From Niabella pedocola (lineage in GTDB: Bacteria > Bacteroidota > Bacteroidia > Chitinophagales > Chitinophagaceae), in the NCBI RefSeq assembly GCF_021044425.1, contig NZ_JAJNEC010000005.1:434001-498000 (forward strand): 64,000 nt of DNA, in the 5' to 3' direction. The notes beneath the pieces are model-generated. The model did not search any database. It worked only from the letters and a program-made list of their open reading frames with translations, and was not told where the DNA came from. The position numbers were made by a program, and so were the translations under genes. Below are positions 8,786 through 17,320 of the stretch, piece after piece. Positions within the stretch are counted from its first letter, which is position 1. The number at the start of each line of letters is the position of its first letter.

Positions 8786-9901
8786 TTATTTCACCCGGTT
8801 CAGCACCTCCCAGTTATCGCCCTGCTTTTCATTTTCGGTAATAAGCATGCCAATGCGGATCATCAGCACTCCATCGGCCTGCTTCCGGATCCAAACCGAA
8901 CCCGAAAGCCGGTTATCTACCGTTACCCCCGCATCCTGGTAGCCGTGTGCCCGATAATATTGCGCCAGCTGTGTAAGTTCCTTTCTAAAGCTGGTACTAC
9001 TTTCAAGGGATTGCAATATTTCCAGTAATAATTCTTTTTTTGCGGCAACACTGCCGGTATCTGTATTGCTATGGGTAATGCCCACTTCAAAATCGAGACG
9101 GGTATTATCGCAACCCGATAAACCTGCGATGATACTGGTATCTCCCGCACGCCTTTTCTCTTCCAGTGTTTCGGTAAAATTATGCTCGTCGATGCTGCGT
9201 TTCCGTATCACGGTTACCGGTCCCGCATTGAAAATCCGTTTATCCTTCTGTTTCCCAAGCGTGCAGTTGCTGAGATAGCTTGTTTCATAAAGATTGCTAT
9301 CCTGGTATACAAAACTGAAATCGCGGGATGGCGTTTCATTGGCATCCGGGTAGGCCCTGAAATTTTTTGACAATGAAACGGTTAATACACCTTTATCAAA
9401 CCGGTAATCTGAAATGATGTTATAAGAAAATGGTGCGTACGTCAATATGGAATGCAGTTGCGCATACTGCAGGCTGTCTTTCATAATGTAATAATCCAGC
9501 TGGCTGTTGGTTTGTGCGCTTCCGCCCAGCATTCCTTCCGATTCCCTTCGGATGATATAATCCGGGATCCGGTCCCCGTTCAGGTCTTCGTTTGCAACGA
9601 TGGAATAATAAACGGTATAAGGCATTCCCTCTTCCTCTAATGCAATATAAAACGGCAGGCTATCCAGGTTGCGCTCCTTGTATGTTCCATCCGGCGCCTC
9701 ACCCATTACCAATGCCTTTAAAAAACGATAGGATGCAGTGTTGGTATCCGGTACCTGTTGCGATAACCGGGGGGATGATGGCATTGCAACGGCGGTATCC
9801 TGGTTGTTGGCTGCCGGCGCTGCCTCCTGCTCCGCCGTATTACAGGCAAAGAGGAATACGGCCATGCAATGGGCCATCGCTTTTCCCAGGTTTGATCGCA
9901 T
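8786..9901 (-). CDS. Hypothetical lipoprotein
   Basis: This 371-residue protein has a signal peptide with a lipobox-like LFAC at about residues 17-20 (AVFLFACNT), so it is probably a lipoprotein of the periplasm or outer membrane. A low-complexity linker rich in Ala, Asn and Gln follows. Around residues 105-115 there is an EDLNGDRIPDYIIRRE stretch, resembling the Ca-binding loop seen in VCBS/FG-GAP-type proteins. The rest matches no family I recognise. It lies 39 bp upstream of rseP's stop on the same strand, so it is transcribed after rseP. Confidence 0.7.
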   Translation of the reverse strand: MRSNLGKAMAHCMAVFLFACNTAEQEAAPAANNQDTAVAMPSSPRLSQQVPDTNTASYRFLKALVMGEAPDGTYKERNLDSLPFYIALEEEGMPYTVYYSIVANEDLNGDRIPDYIIRRESEGMLGGSAQTNSQLDYYIMKDSLQYAQLHSILTYAPFSYNIISDYRFDKGVLTVSLSKNFRAYPDANETPSRDFSFVYQDSNLYETSYLSNCTLGKQKDKRIFNAGPVTVIRKRSIDEHNFTETLEEKRRAGDTSIIAGLSGCDNTRLDFEVGITHSNTDTGSVAAKKELLLEILQSLESSTSFRKELTQLAQYYRAHGYQDAGVTVDNRLSGSVWIRKQADGVLMIRIGMLITENEKQGDNWEVLNRVK

Positions 9902-9940
9902 ATATTGCAGGATTATGATCCTCCAGGAAGGATGCGGCTT

Positions 9941-11296
9941 CTATTTAAAAAGCCGGAAAATATCAAGTCCCAGTGCATAGGCCATCAGTCCCAGCAACAG
10001 TACCATTCCTACCATCTGCGCATACTCCATAAACTTGTCGCCCGGTTTACGCCCCGTGATCATTTCATACAGGGTAAACAGGGCATGACCGCCATCAAGC
10101 GCCGGTATCGGCAGCACATTCATAAAGGCCAGGATGATGGAAAACAAGCCGGTCATGGTCCAGAACCGTTCCCAGTCCCAGGATCCGCCAAATGTTTTGC
10201 CAATGCTGATGACACTGCCCAGGTTATCACTTACGGCATGTTCCTTTGAAGTGAACAGCAGTTTGATACCTTCAATATATTCCAGCAGCCGGTTTACGCC
10301 ATATCTAACTCCGGCAGGGATGGACTCCAGGAAGCCGTACTCCTTTTTCTCAAACGTAATAAACTTTAACGGAGACTGGGTGCTGTATCCCACTTTTCCG
10401 GCATCACTGAGTTTAGCGCCCACCTGTACCGTATCTGTATTATTACGAAGCACCGTAAGGGTCACGGCCTGGCTCTTGTAGTTTTTTGCCTGCTTTGCAA
10501 AATCACTGTAGTATAACGCCGGCGTTCCGTTCAGGCCGATGATCCGGTCGCCTTTCAGCAGCTGGCCGGAAGTAAATTTAGCAATGGACCCATCCACACT
10601 GTCTACCACATTCGGAAACCGCACCGAAACAAAATTCTTAAGCTGGTTCCGGCTCAGTTCTTTCAAAAATCCGGGAGGAAAATTGATCACCGTATCCTTG
10701 CCGTTTCTTGTTACACTGAGCGCATTTTTTTCATTCAGCAGCAGCCGTTTGGGAAGCTCGTCGAAATATTTCAGTTCCTGATTGTTCACTTTGGTAATAA
10801 CATCTCCATCGCGCAGCCCTACTTTCAGCGCCATTGAATCTGCAGTAATACCATATTTCATATTGGCCACCGGCAGTTTCTCCTCTCCCCATACAAAAAG
10901 GATCATGGCAAAGATGATGAGGGCCAGTACAAAGTTGATGATCACCCCTGCCAGCATAATGATCAGGCGCTGCCAGGCCGGCTTTGAGCGAAACTCCCAG
11001 GGCTGGGCGGGTTGTTTCATGGCCTCTTTGTCCATGCTTTCATCGATCATACCGCTGATCTTTACATAGCCCCCCAGGGGTACCCAGCCGATACCATATT
11101 CGGTTTCTCCTATTTTCTTTTTCCAGAGGGAGAACCAGGGATTAAAGAACAGGTAAAATTTTTCAACGCGGCAGCCAAACCATTTGGCCGTAATAAAGTG
11201 TCCAAACTCGTGTAAAGCAATCAGGATGGAGAATGACAATATAAACTGACCTACATTGGCTCCGAAGGCCGACCAGTTAAATGCTAATAAAACCAT
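9941..11296 (-). CDS. rseP: RIP metalloprotease RseP (site-2 protease)
   Basis: This 451-residue inner-membrane zinc protease carries the HEFGH active site at residues 29-33 in the first transmembrane helix and the third zinc ligand in NVLPIPALDGGH (D401) near the C-terminus. One or two PDZ domains occupy the middle (for example GLRDGDVITKVNN and LKGDRIIGLNG). RseP cuts transmembrane anchors such as anti-sigma factors after site-1 cleavage. The neighbour dxr is the usual partner in the bacterial dxr-rseP cluster. The length is close to that of E. coli RseP (450). Confidence 0.95.
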   Translation of the reverse strand: MVLLAFNWSAFGANVGQFILSFSILIALHEFGHFITAKWFGCRVEKFYLFFNPWFSLWKKKIGETEYGIGWVPLGGYVKISGMIDESMDKEAMKQPAQPWEFRSKPAWQRLIIMLAGVIINFVLALIIFAMILFVWGEEKLPVANMKYGITADSMALKVGLRDGDVITKVNNQELKYFDELPKRLLLNEKNALSVTRNGKDTVINFPPGFLKELSRNQLKNFVSVRFPNVVDSVDGSIAKFTSGQLLKGDRIIGLNGTPALYYSDFAKQAKNYKSQAVTLTVLRNNTDTVQVGAKLSDAGKVGYSTQSPLKFITFEKKEYGFLESIPAGVRYGVNRLLEYIEGIKLLFTSKEHAVSDNLGSVISIGKTFGGSWDWERFWTMTGLFSIILAFMNVLPIPALDGGHALFTLYEMITGRKPGDKFMEYAQMVGMVLLLGLMAYALGLDIFRLFK

Positions 11297-11532
11297 GTAT
11301 TATTAAGATATATCATTTATTAAGATGGCAAAGATAGGATGATAAAACCCTAAATGCTAAATATCAAATTCTAAATTTTAAGCCCTGAGTTTCAAATCCC
11401 AAGCCCCAAATTCTAAATTCGAAGCTCTAAATACTAAATTTCTAACGTCTGGACACTATATACTAATTCTGGGCCTCAAATATCCCGTATCCATTCCAAA
11501 ATACCCGGTGCGTGGCTACAATTAACAATTGC
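11297..11532. repeat. Degenerate AAATNC-type repeat in the rseP-dxr gap
   Basis: About 11347-11448 consists of imperfect direct repeats of a 7-8 bp unit close to CTAAATT/CAAATTC, for example CTAAATG, CTAAATAT, CAAATTCTAAATTTTAAG, CAAATCCCAAG and CAAATTCTAAATTCGAAG. No gene is visible. The 14-mer TTCTAAATTCGAAG at 11411-11424 recurs at 17297-17310, so this looks like a genome-dispersed repeat family. No transposase is attached. Confidence 0.55.
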
Positions 11533-12702
11533 TTATAACCGGATGATGTCGGCCGCCAGGGTGCGGGCTTCGGCATCGCTTTCGAAATAATCGGACAGTG
11601 TTGGCTTTTGTACATGTGTTACCTGTGCCATCACCTTTTCGATCACATCGGTCATTTCAAGAAACCCGATCCGGTTTTTTAAGAATGCGTACACCGCAAT
11701 CTCATTTGCAGCGTTCATGATACAGGGCAGGTTTCCACCGGTTTCCAGCGCTTCTATGGCCAGGGCCAGGTTGCGGAATGTTTTCAGATCGGGTTCTTCA
11801 AACGTAAACGTGTTCATGCGTTTAAAATCAAACCGCGGATGATCATTCAGGATCCGCGATGGGAACCCCATGGCATACTGAATGGGCAGCCGCATATCCG
11901 GAAGGCCAATCTGCGCTTTAATGCTGCCGTCCTCAAACTGCACCATACTATGAATGGCGCTTTGAGGATGAATGAGTACATCGATCTGATCGGGCTTCAG
12001 GTTAAAAAGCCATTTTGCCTCGATCATTTCCAGTCCTTTATTCATCAGGGTGGCAGAGTCGATGGAGATCTTGGCGCCCATTTCCCAGTTGGGGTGTTGC
12101 AGGGCATGTTCTCTTTTAACGTTAACGAGGTAGTTGGGCTTCCGTCCGATAAATGGTCCGCCGGAAGCAGTAAGGTATACTTTTTCGATCTTATTGCGGG
12201 TTTCCCCGATCAGGCATTGGAAGATAGCCGAGTGTTCCGAATCTACCGGGATAATAGGCACGCGGTTATCCACCGCCATTTGCATTACGATATCCCCCGC
12301 CACTACCAGGGTTTCTTTATTAGCCAGGGCAATGGCCTTGCCGTTCTCAATGGCTTTAATGGTCGGCTTAAAACCGGCAAAACCCACAATGGCGGCCAAC
12401 ATCAGGTCGTATACATCCATACCCGCCACTTCTTCCAGCGCATCTTCACCGGCAAAGACCTTGATATCGGTTTTAGCCAATGCATCTTTTACAGAACCGT
12501 ATTTGTTTTCATCGCCGATGACAACAATATTCGGGTTATACATCAGTGCCTGTTCAATCAGCAACTGATCATTTGAAAACGCCGTTAATACTTCTACAGA
12601 AAACTGATCCGGGTTCTTTTCTATGACATCCAAAGCCTGCTTTCCGATAGAACCGGTTGAGCCAAAAATGGCGATTCGTTTTATCATACGTTCGTCTCCC
12701 AT
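11533..12702 (-). CDS. dxr: 1-deoxy-D-xylulose-5-phosphate reductoisomerase
   Basis: This 389-residue cytoplasmic enzyme converts DXP to 2-C-methyl-D-erythritol 4-phosphate, the committed step of the MEP isoprenoid pathway, using NADPH and a divalent metal. The NADPH loop GSTGSIG starts near residue 14. The metal-binding and substrate block VDSEHSAIFQCL and the ISIDSATLMNKGLEMIEA stretch are intact. The first ATG is at 12702; an internal ATG at codon 6 (MIKRIAIFG) has the better context, so the true protein may be five residues shorter. It sits upstream of rseP as is common. Confidence 0.95.
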   Translation of the reverse strand: MGDERMIKRIAIFGSTGSIGKQALDVIEKNPDQFSVEVLTAFSNDQLLIEQALMYNPNIVVIGDENKYGSVKDALAKTDIKVFAGEDALEEVAGMDVYDLMLAAIVGFAGFKPTIKAIENGKAIALANKETLVVAGDIVMQMAVDNRVPIIPVDSEHSAIFQCLIGETRNKIEKVYLTASGGPFIGRKPNYLVNVKREHALQHPNWEMGAKISIDSATLMNKGLEMIEAKWLFNLKPDQIDVLIHPQSAIHSMVQFEDGSIKAQIGLPDMRLPIQYAMGFPSRILNDHPRFDFKRMNTFTFEEPDLKTFRNLALAIEALETGGNLPCIMNAANEIAVYAFLKNRIGFLEMTDVIEKVMAQVTHVQKPTLSDYFESDAEARTLAADIIRL

Positions 12703-12768
12703 TACTTTTGTAGTGTTCTTTTCTTAATCGCGGCTAAGATAGGGGCTGTTTCAGGAATAAAAAAATGC

Positions 12769-14265
12769 TTAATTCCTCAGCCATTGTGCCAGGCCTTCGG
12801 CGATCTTCCGGTCGTTGCTCAACCGGGGCACTTTATTCTGGCCACCCAGTTTTCCGATGGAGCGCATATAATCGATAAACCCGTTTTTCTTTACAGGCGT
12901 AATGACCAGCTGCTGCAGGATATTTCCTGATATAAGATCATCATAATACGAATTCTTCTCCCGGAGATACCGGTCTACCTTTTGCGAAAAATCGCGCAGG
13001 TCTTCGGGGTCATGTTCAAATTCAACAAACCACTGATGATACGATTTGCCGGCATCCGCACTCACATACGGAGCTACTGTAAACTCCGTAATGTGTATAT
13101 TCTGTTCTTTGGCAGCCCGCAACAAGCTGTATTCCACTTCTTCTCCGATCACATGTTCCCCAAAAGCGGAGATAAAATGCTTGGTACGTCCGGTAACCAC
13201 CAGCCGGTAAGGGTTCACCGACACAAATTTCACCATGTCCCCGATATCGTATCCCCACAACCCCGCATTGCTGTTGATGATCAGCGCATAGTTCACACCT
13301 GTTTCCACCTCTCCCAGCGACAGGCGCCGGGGATTTTCCCTGCCGATTTCCTCAGCAGGAATAAACTCAAAAAAGATGCCGCTGTTGGTATTGAGCAGCA
13401 GACCTGGTTCTGTTTGTGTATCCTGGAAAGCAAAAAAGCCTTCAGAAGCGGGGAAGGTTTCGATGCCATCCACTTTCCGGCCGATGCTTTGAAATAATTT
13501 TGCCTGATAGGGTTCAAAGTTCACGCCGCCATAAACCATTACTGAAAAATGCGGGAACAACTCTCCCACCGGTTTACCCGACCGGCGGATGAGCTCGTCA
13601 AAATACATCTGCATCCACGGCGGAATACCGCTGATCAACGTCATATCCTGCTGGATGGTTTCGTCTACGATCTTTCCTAATTTGGTTTCCCAGTCTTCAA
13701 TACAATTGGTTTCGTATTCCGGAAGCTGGTTCTTGCGGAGATAGCGGGGTACGTGGTGGTTTACAATACCGCTTAAACGGCCTGTTGGAATGCCCCCCAC
13801 CCGTTCCAGAACCGGCGAGCCGCTTAAAAAAATAAGCTTTCCATCCGCAAAAGCCGTATTGCCGGTTTCGGCCATATAGCACAATAAAGCATTCCGTGCT
13901 CCATTGATGTGGTTATTGATCGATTCTTTGGAAATTGGTATATACTTGGTACCACTTACCGTGCCCGAGGTTTTGGCAAAATAAAGTGGCTGCCCTTTCC
14001 AGAGCACATTGTGTTTACCTGCCTTTATTTCTTCTATATACGACTTCAGCTCCTCGTAGTTGCGGACCGGAACAGCCTGTCTAAACTGTTTGTAATCATT
14101 TAGTTCCGAAAATTTATGTTCTTTGCCAAACTGGGTGGCCCTCGCCGTCTTAATCAGGTATTTCAGAATATTTTCCTGATCTTCAACCGCCGTTTGCATT
14201 CCTTTTTTGATATTTTTGGAAACAATCGATGCAAAGGGCTTGGCCAGGAACGATTTGAATTTCAT
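12769..14265 (-). CDS. GH3 family acyl-adenylating/amido synthetase
   Basis: This 498-residue cytoplasmic protein is of the family named after plant GH3 proteins, members of the ANL superfamily that adenylate an acid and transfer it to an amine. Visible ATP-binding motifs are AKTSGTVSGTKYIP near residue 107, an FPASEGFFAFQ motif near 265 and the GLWGYDIGDMVKF motif near 335. Plant members conjugate jasmonate or auxin. Bacterial versions have no fixed role, and the acid here is unknown. The C-terminal domain is complete. It precedes dxr on the same strand with a 66-bp gap. Confidence 0.85.
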   Translation of the reverse strand: MKFKSFLAKPFASIVSKNIKKGMQTAVEDQENILKYLIKTARATQFGKEHKFSELNDYKQFRQAVPVRNYEELKSYIEEIKAGKHNVLWKGQPLYFAKTSGTVSGTKYIPISKESINNHINGARNALLCYMAETGNTAFADGKLIFLSGSPVLERVGGIPTGRLSGIVNHHVPRYLRKNQLPEYETNCIEDWETKLGKIVDETIQQDMTLISGIPPWMQMYFDELIRRSGKPVGELFPHFSVMVYGGVNFEPYQAKLFQSIGRKVDGIETFPASEGFFAFQDTQTEPGLLLNTNSGIFFEFIPAEEIGRENPRRLSLGEVETGVNYALIINSNAGLWGYDIGDMVKFVSVNPYRLVVTGRTKHFISAFGEHVIGEEVEYSLLRAAKEQNIHITEFTVAPYVSADAGKSYHQWFVEFEHDPEDLRDFSQKVDRYLREKNSYYDDLISGNILQQLVITPVKKNGFIDYMRSIGKLGGQNKVPRLSNDRKIAEGLAQWLRN

Positions 14266-14369
14266 TGCATTAATTCATTTTTTCGATGCTACCGGAGTAG
14301 CGGAACTACAAATATAATGCTTGTTATGGGAGAAGGGATATATATAAGAAGATATATTTAAAGGTTCTG

Positions 14370-14400
14370 TTTGCAAAATTAAAAAATCTCCTTACCTTTG
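14370..14400 (+). promoter_or_regulatory. Promoter of rplU-rpmA
   Basis: TTTG at 14370-14373 and TACCTTTG at 14393-14400 match the Bacteroidota -33 and -7 elements (TTTG, TAnnTTTG) with exactly 19 bp between them. Transcription would start about 13 bp before the rplU ATG, giving a very short leader. Confidence 0.8.
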
Positions 14401-14419
14401 CCGTCCTAATTTTTAGACA

Positions 14420-14719
14420 ATGATAGCAATTATTAAGGTGGCTGGTCAACAATTTAAAGTTGAAAAAGATCAAACCCTGTTTGTGCCACATATTGAGGGC
14501 AATTCCGGTGACGCTGTGAACCTGGAAGTTTTACTGGCGCACGTAGACGGAAACTTATCTGTCGGCGGTAATGTTGCCACAAAAGTAAGCGCGGAAATTG
14601 TAGACCATGTAAAAGGGGATACAGTGATCGCTTACAAAACCAAAAGAAGAAAGGGCTTTCACAAAAAGAAAGGACACCGTACGGCATATACAAAAATCAG
14701 AGTAACGAATATCGCTTAA
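14420..14719 (+). CDS. rplU: 50S ribosomal protein L21
   Basis: This 99-residue basic protein begins MIAIIKVAGQQFKVEKD and ends with the conserved KRRKGFHKKKGHRTAYTKIRV region that contacts 23S rRNA. It is a small core large-subunit protein, slightly shorter than E. coli L21 (103). It is followed by rpmA after 91 bp, the universal L21-L27 order. Confidence 0.97.
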   Translation: MIAIIKVAGQQFKVEKDQTLFVPHIEGNSGDAVNLEVLLAHVDGNLSVGGNVATKVSAEIVDHVKGDTVIAYKTKRRKGFHKKKGHRTAYTKIRVTNIA

Positions 14720-14810
14720 TAAAAGCGTTCTTTAAATTGAAAGGTAAACGGGCTGACGCATGATCATCCTGTAAGCCTTTTAATAGTATCAACTTTTAAA
14801 CTTATACAAA

Positions 14811-15071
14811 ATGGCACATAAGAAAGGAGAAGGTAGCGTTAAAAACGGCCGTGATTCAGAAAGCAAGCGTCTTGGAGTGAAAATCTTCGGAGGTCAGCCT
14901 GCTATTGCCGGTAATGTTATCATTCGTCAGCGTGGCACGGTTTACCATCCTGGTAAAAACGTAGGCGTTGGAAAAGATTTCACCCTGTTTGCGTTGTCTG
15001 ATGGCATCGTTGAATTCAGAAAAGGAAGAAAGAACAGAACCTTTGTTTCTGTAAGCGAAGCCCAGGCATAA
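14811..15071 (+). CDS. rpmA: 50S ribosomal protein L27
   Basis: This 86-residue protein begins MAHKKGEGSVKNGRDSESKRLGVK, the N-terminus that reaches the peptidyl transferase centre, and carries the QRGTVYHPGKNVGVGKDFTLFAL core. No N-terminal cleavable extension of the Firmicutes type is present. It is cotranscribed with rplU. Confidence 0.97.
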   Translation: MAHKKGEGSVKNGRDSESKRLGVKIFGGQPAIAGNVIIRQRGTVYHPGKNVGVGKDFTLFALSDGIVEFRKGRKNRTFVSVSEAQA

Positions 15072-15112
15072 TGATGCTTTTTGCTGTGACTGAATAAATT
15101 GTGGAAAAAAAA

Positions 15113-15143
15113 TTTGGCGGCATTAAATAATTGTATAATTTTA
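15113..15143 (+). promoter_or_regulatory. Promoter of the histone H1-like gene
   Basis: TTTG at 15113-15116 and TAATTTTA at 15136-15143 (7/8 to TAnnTTTG) are separated by 19 bp. The element is bracketed by GGCGG (15116-15120) and CCGCC (15144-15148), an outer inverted repeat. The leader to the ATG at 15187 would be about 37 nt. Confidence 0.6.
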
Positions 15144-15186
15144 CCGCCGATAATCCATTATTTACTAATCATTAAATTCAAAAAAA

Positions 15187-15402
15187 ATGGCAGTTAAAAA
15201 AGCAGCAGCAAAAAAAGCAGCTCCTAAGAAAGCAGCAGCAAAAAAAGCAGCTCCTAAAAAAGCAGCAGTAAAGAAAGCAGCTCCTAAAAAAGCAGCAGCA
15301 AAAAAAGCAGCTCCTAAAAAAGCAGCAGCAAAAAAAGCAGCTCCTAAAAAAGCAGCAGCAAAAAAAGCAGCTCCTAAAAAGGCAGCAGCAAAGAAAAAAT
15401 AA
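15187..15402 (+). CDS. Histone H1-like Lys/Ala/Pro repeat protein
   Basis: This 71-residue protein consists almost entirely of K, A and P, built from about seven copies of a 10-residue unit KKAAPKKAAA. It resembles the C-terminal tail of histone H1 and the small histone H1-like proteins of Bacteroidota, which bind DNA non-specifically through lysines. There is no globular domain. The coding DNA is itself a tandem array of a 30-bp unit. It has its own promoter and terminator, so it is a single-gene unit, probably highly expressed. Confidence 0.8.
   Translation: MAVKKAAAKKAAPKKAAAKKAAPKKAAVKKAAPKKAAAKKAAPKKAAAKKAAPKKAAAKKAAPKKAAAKKK
15193..15399 (+). repeat. 30-bp tandem repeat inside the histone-like gene
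   Basis: Successive 30-bp units read AAAAAAGCAGCTCCTAAAAA followed by AGCAGCAGCA with few substitutions (AAG for AAA, GTA for GCA). The near identity at synonymous sites suggests recent expansion by slippage or unequal recombination, so copy number may vary among strains. Confidence 0.85.
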
Positions 15403-15428
15403 GAATCTCTTTTCTAAAAGAAATTCAA

Positions 15429-15456
15429 AAGTCTTCCGAATGGAAGGCTTTTTTTA
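15429..15456 (+). terminator. Rho-independent terminator after the histone-like gene
   Basis: A nine-pair stem, AAGTCTTCC (15429-15437) with GGAAGGCTT (15442-15450), has a GAAT loop and a T-run to 15455. It ends just before the next gene. Confidence 0.85.
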
Positions 15457-15483
15457 TTGCCCCTCCTTTCCTACTTTGCAGTC

Positions 15484-17166
15484 ATGAATAACAGTACCAT
15501 TGCCGATCATTTTGAATTGCTTGCCAAATTAATGGACATCCATGGCGAAAATGCGTTTAAGGCAAAAACCTACTCTATTGCCGCGTTCCATATTGAAAGG
15601 CTGGAAGAACAGCTAACGGCATTGGACCGCAGCAGTTATGCGGGCATCAAGGGATTGGGCGCTTCAGTGGCTGCAAAGATCATTGAGCTGATGGACACGG
15701 GAAAAATGAAGGCCCTGGAAGATCTGCTGACTGACACGCCCCCGGGGATTATCGAAATGCTGGAGCTGAAAGGCATCGGCCCCAAGAAGATCCATATCAT
15801 CTGGAAGGAAATGGGTCTGGTATCCGTTGGAGAGCTGGAATATGCCTGCATTGAAAACCGGTTGACCCGTTATAAAGGTTTTGGAGAAAAGACCCAGGTA
15901 AAAATATTAGAATCGATTCAATTTTATACCCAAAATAAGGGACATTTTCTTTATGCCCAGATCCACGAGATCTTTCCTTCTATTCAAAACTATCTCGAAA
16001 AGATCTTCGGAGCGGATAAGGTGTGGAATACGGGTAACTATTACCGGCAGCTGCCCACCCTGCATGAACTGGAATTTATTATCGCCGAAAAGCCAGACAC
16101 CATTAAGCAAAAATTTCAAACCGCCTATCCTCCGGAACTGCTGGAAGAAACAACCAACAGTATCCTTTATAAATTAAACAACGGACTCCGGCTACGGGTT
16201 TATTCGGTATTGGAACAGATCCCCCAGTTTTTATTCAACACTTCCTCGGCTCCGGAATTTTCAGCGGCCTTCCTCCAGCGGTTCTACCCCGGCAACTTTG
16301 ATACAACCGCTTTTGAAAGTGAATCCGAGATCTTCGAAAAAGCAACACTCCCCTATATCCCGGCCTGTTTACGCGAGTCCGTTTCCATTATCGACCGTGC
16401 TGAAAGGAATGAGCTGCCGCAATTGATACAGGTGAGCGACATCAAGGGCATCGTGCACAATCACAGTACCTGGTCCGACGGACTTTTTACAATAGAGGAA
16501 ATGGCCAAGGCGCTGATCGATAAAAAAATGGAATACCTGGTCATCTCCGACCATTCCAAATCGGCCGCTTATGCAAACGGACTTACAGAAGAACGTATTG
16601 TTCAGCAGCAGCAGGCTATTGATGCACTGAATGAAAAACTGGCGCCCTTCAAAATTTATAAGAGTATTGAATGCGATATTCTTGGTGATGGCAGCCTGGA
16701 TTACAGCAATGAGATCCTTGCAACGTTTGACCTGGTGATCGCCTCAGTACACAGCAACCTGTATATGAACGAAACAAAAGCCATGGAACGGCTGATGCGG
16801 GCCATAGAGAACCCTTACACTACCATCCTGGGCCATCTTACCGGACGCCTGCTGCTAAGCCGTAATGGCTACCCTATTGATCATAAAAAGATCATCGACG
16901 CTTGTGTAGCAAATCATGTAGTCATTGAGATCAACGCGAACCCGCACCGGCTCGACCTGGACTGGAGCTGGGTTGCCTACGCGATGGATAAGGGCGCCCT
17001 GTTGTCTATTAACCCCGATGCACATACCATTGACGGGTTTGATGATATCCGGTATGGGGTGATTGCCGCACAGAAAGGAGGACTGACGCCAGCCTACAAC
17101 CTGAGCAGTTTTACCCTGGAGCAGTTTGATACCTTTATCCGCGAAAGGAAGGCGGCGATTGGATGA
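15484..17166 (+). CDS. PolX/PHP family protein with a degenerate polymerase site
   Basis: From the ATG at 15484 this is a 560-residue protein. A TTG at 15457 would extend it by 9 residues but lies against the terminator T-run, so I prefer the ATG. The order is an N-terminal helical 8-kDa-like domain, helix-hairpin-helix units (IKGLGASVAAKI, LKGIGPKKI), a PolX palm-like domain, and a C-terminal PHP domain with HNH (325-327), ISDHS, IECD, ASVHS, GHLTGR and NPDAH metal motifs. PolX enzymes act in base-excision repair, and their PHP domain is a 3'-5' exonuclease or AP endonuclease. The palm Asp residues look replaced (E195-L-E197, R236), so only the PHP nuclease is likely to be active. Confidence 0.85.
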   Translation: MNNSTIADHFELLAKLMDIHGENAFKAKTYSIAAFHIERLEEQLTALDRSSYAGIKGLGASVAAKIIELMDTGKMKALEDLLTDTPPGIIEMLELKGIGPKKIHIIWKEMGLVSVGELEYACIENRLTRYKGFGEKTQVKILESIQFYTQNKGHFLYAQIHEIFPSIQNYLEKIFGADKVWNTGNYYRQLPTLHELEFIIAEKPDTIKQKFQTAYPPELLEETTNSILYKLNNGLRLRVYSVLEQIPQFLFNTSSAPEFSAAFLQRFYPGNFDTTAFESESEIFEKATLPYIPACLRESVSIIDRAERNELPQLIQVSDIKGIVHNHSTWSDGLFTIEEMAKALIDKKMEYLVISDHSKSAAYANGLTEERIVQQQQAIDALNEKLAPFKIYKSIECDILGDGSLDYSNEILATFDLVIASVHSNLYMNETKAMERLMRAIENPYTTILGHLTGRLLLSRNGYPIDHKKIIDACVANHVVIEINANPHRLDLDWSWVAYAMDKGALLSINPDAHTIDGFDDIRYGVIAAQKGGLTPAYNLSSFTLEQFDTFIRERKAAIG

Positions 17167-17320
17167 GTTTTGTTTAAGGTTTAAGGCTCCAGGTTGGATA
17201 CCGTTTGATATTCGATATTGGTTCCGGATATTCAATTCCAGCTATCACGGAGCCATAATGGCATTCACTTTTACATTTAGCATGCCTTATTGGTTGTTCT
17301 AAATTCGAAGGTGGGCCTTA

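Noticed and set aside
12711..12722. TACTTTTG on the plus strand near the dxr start, a perfect -7 box
   Set aside because: It points antisense to dxr and away from any plus-strand gene for 1.7 kb; probably chance.
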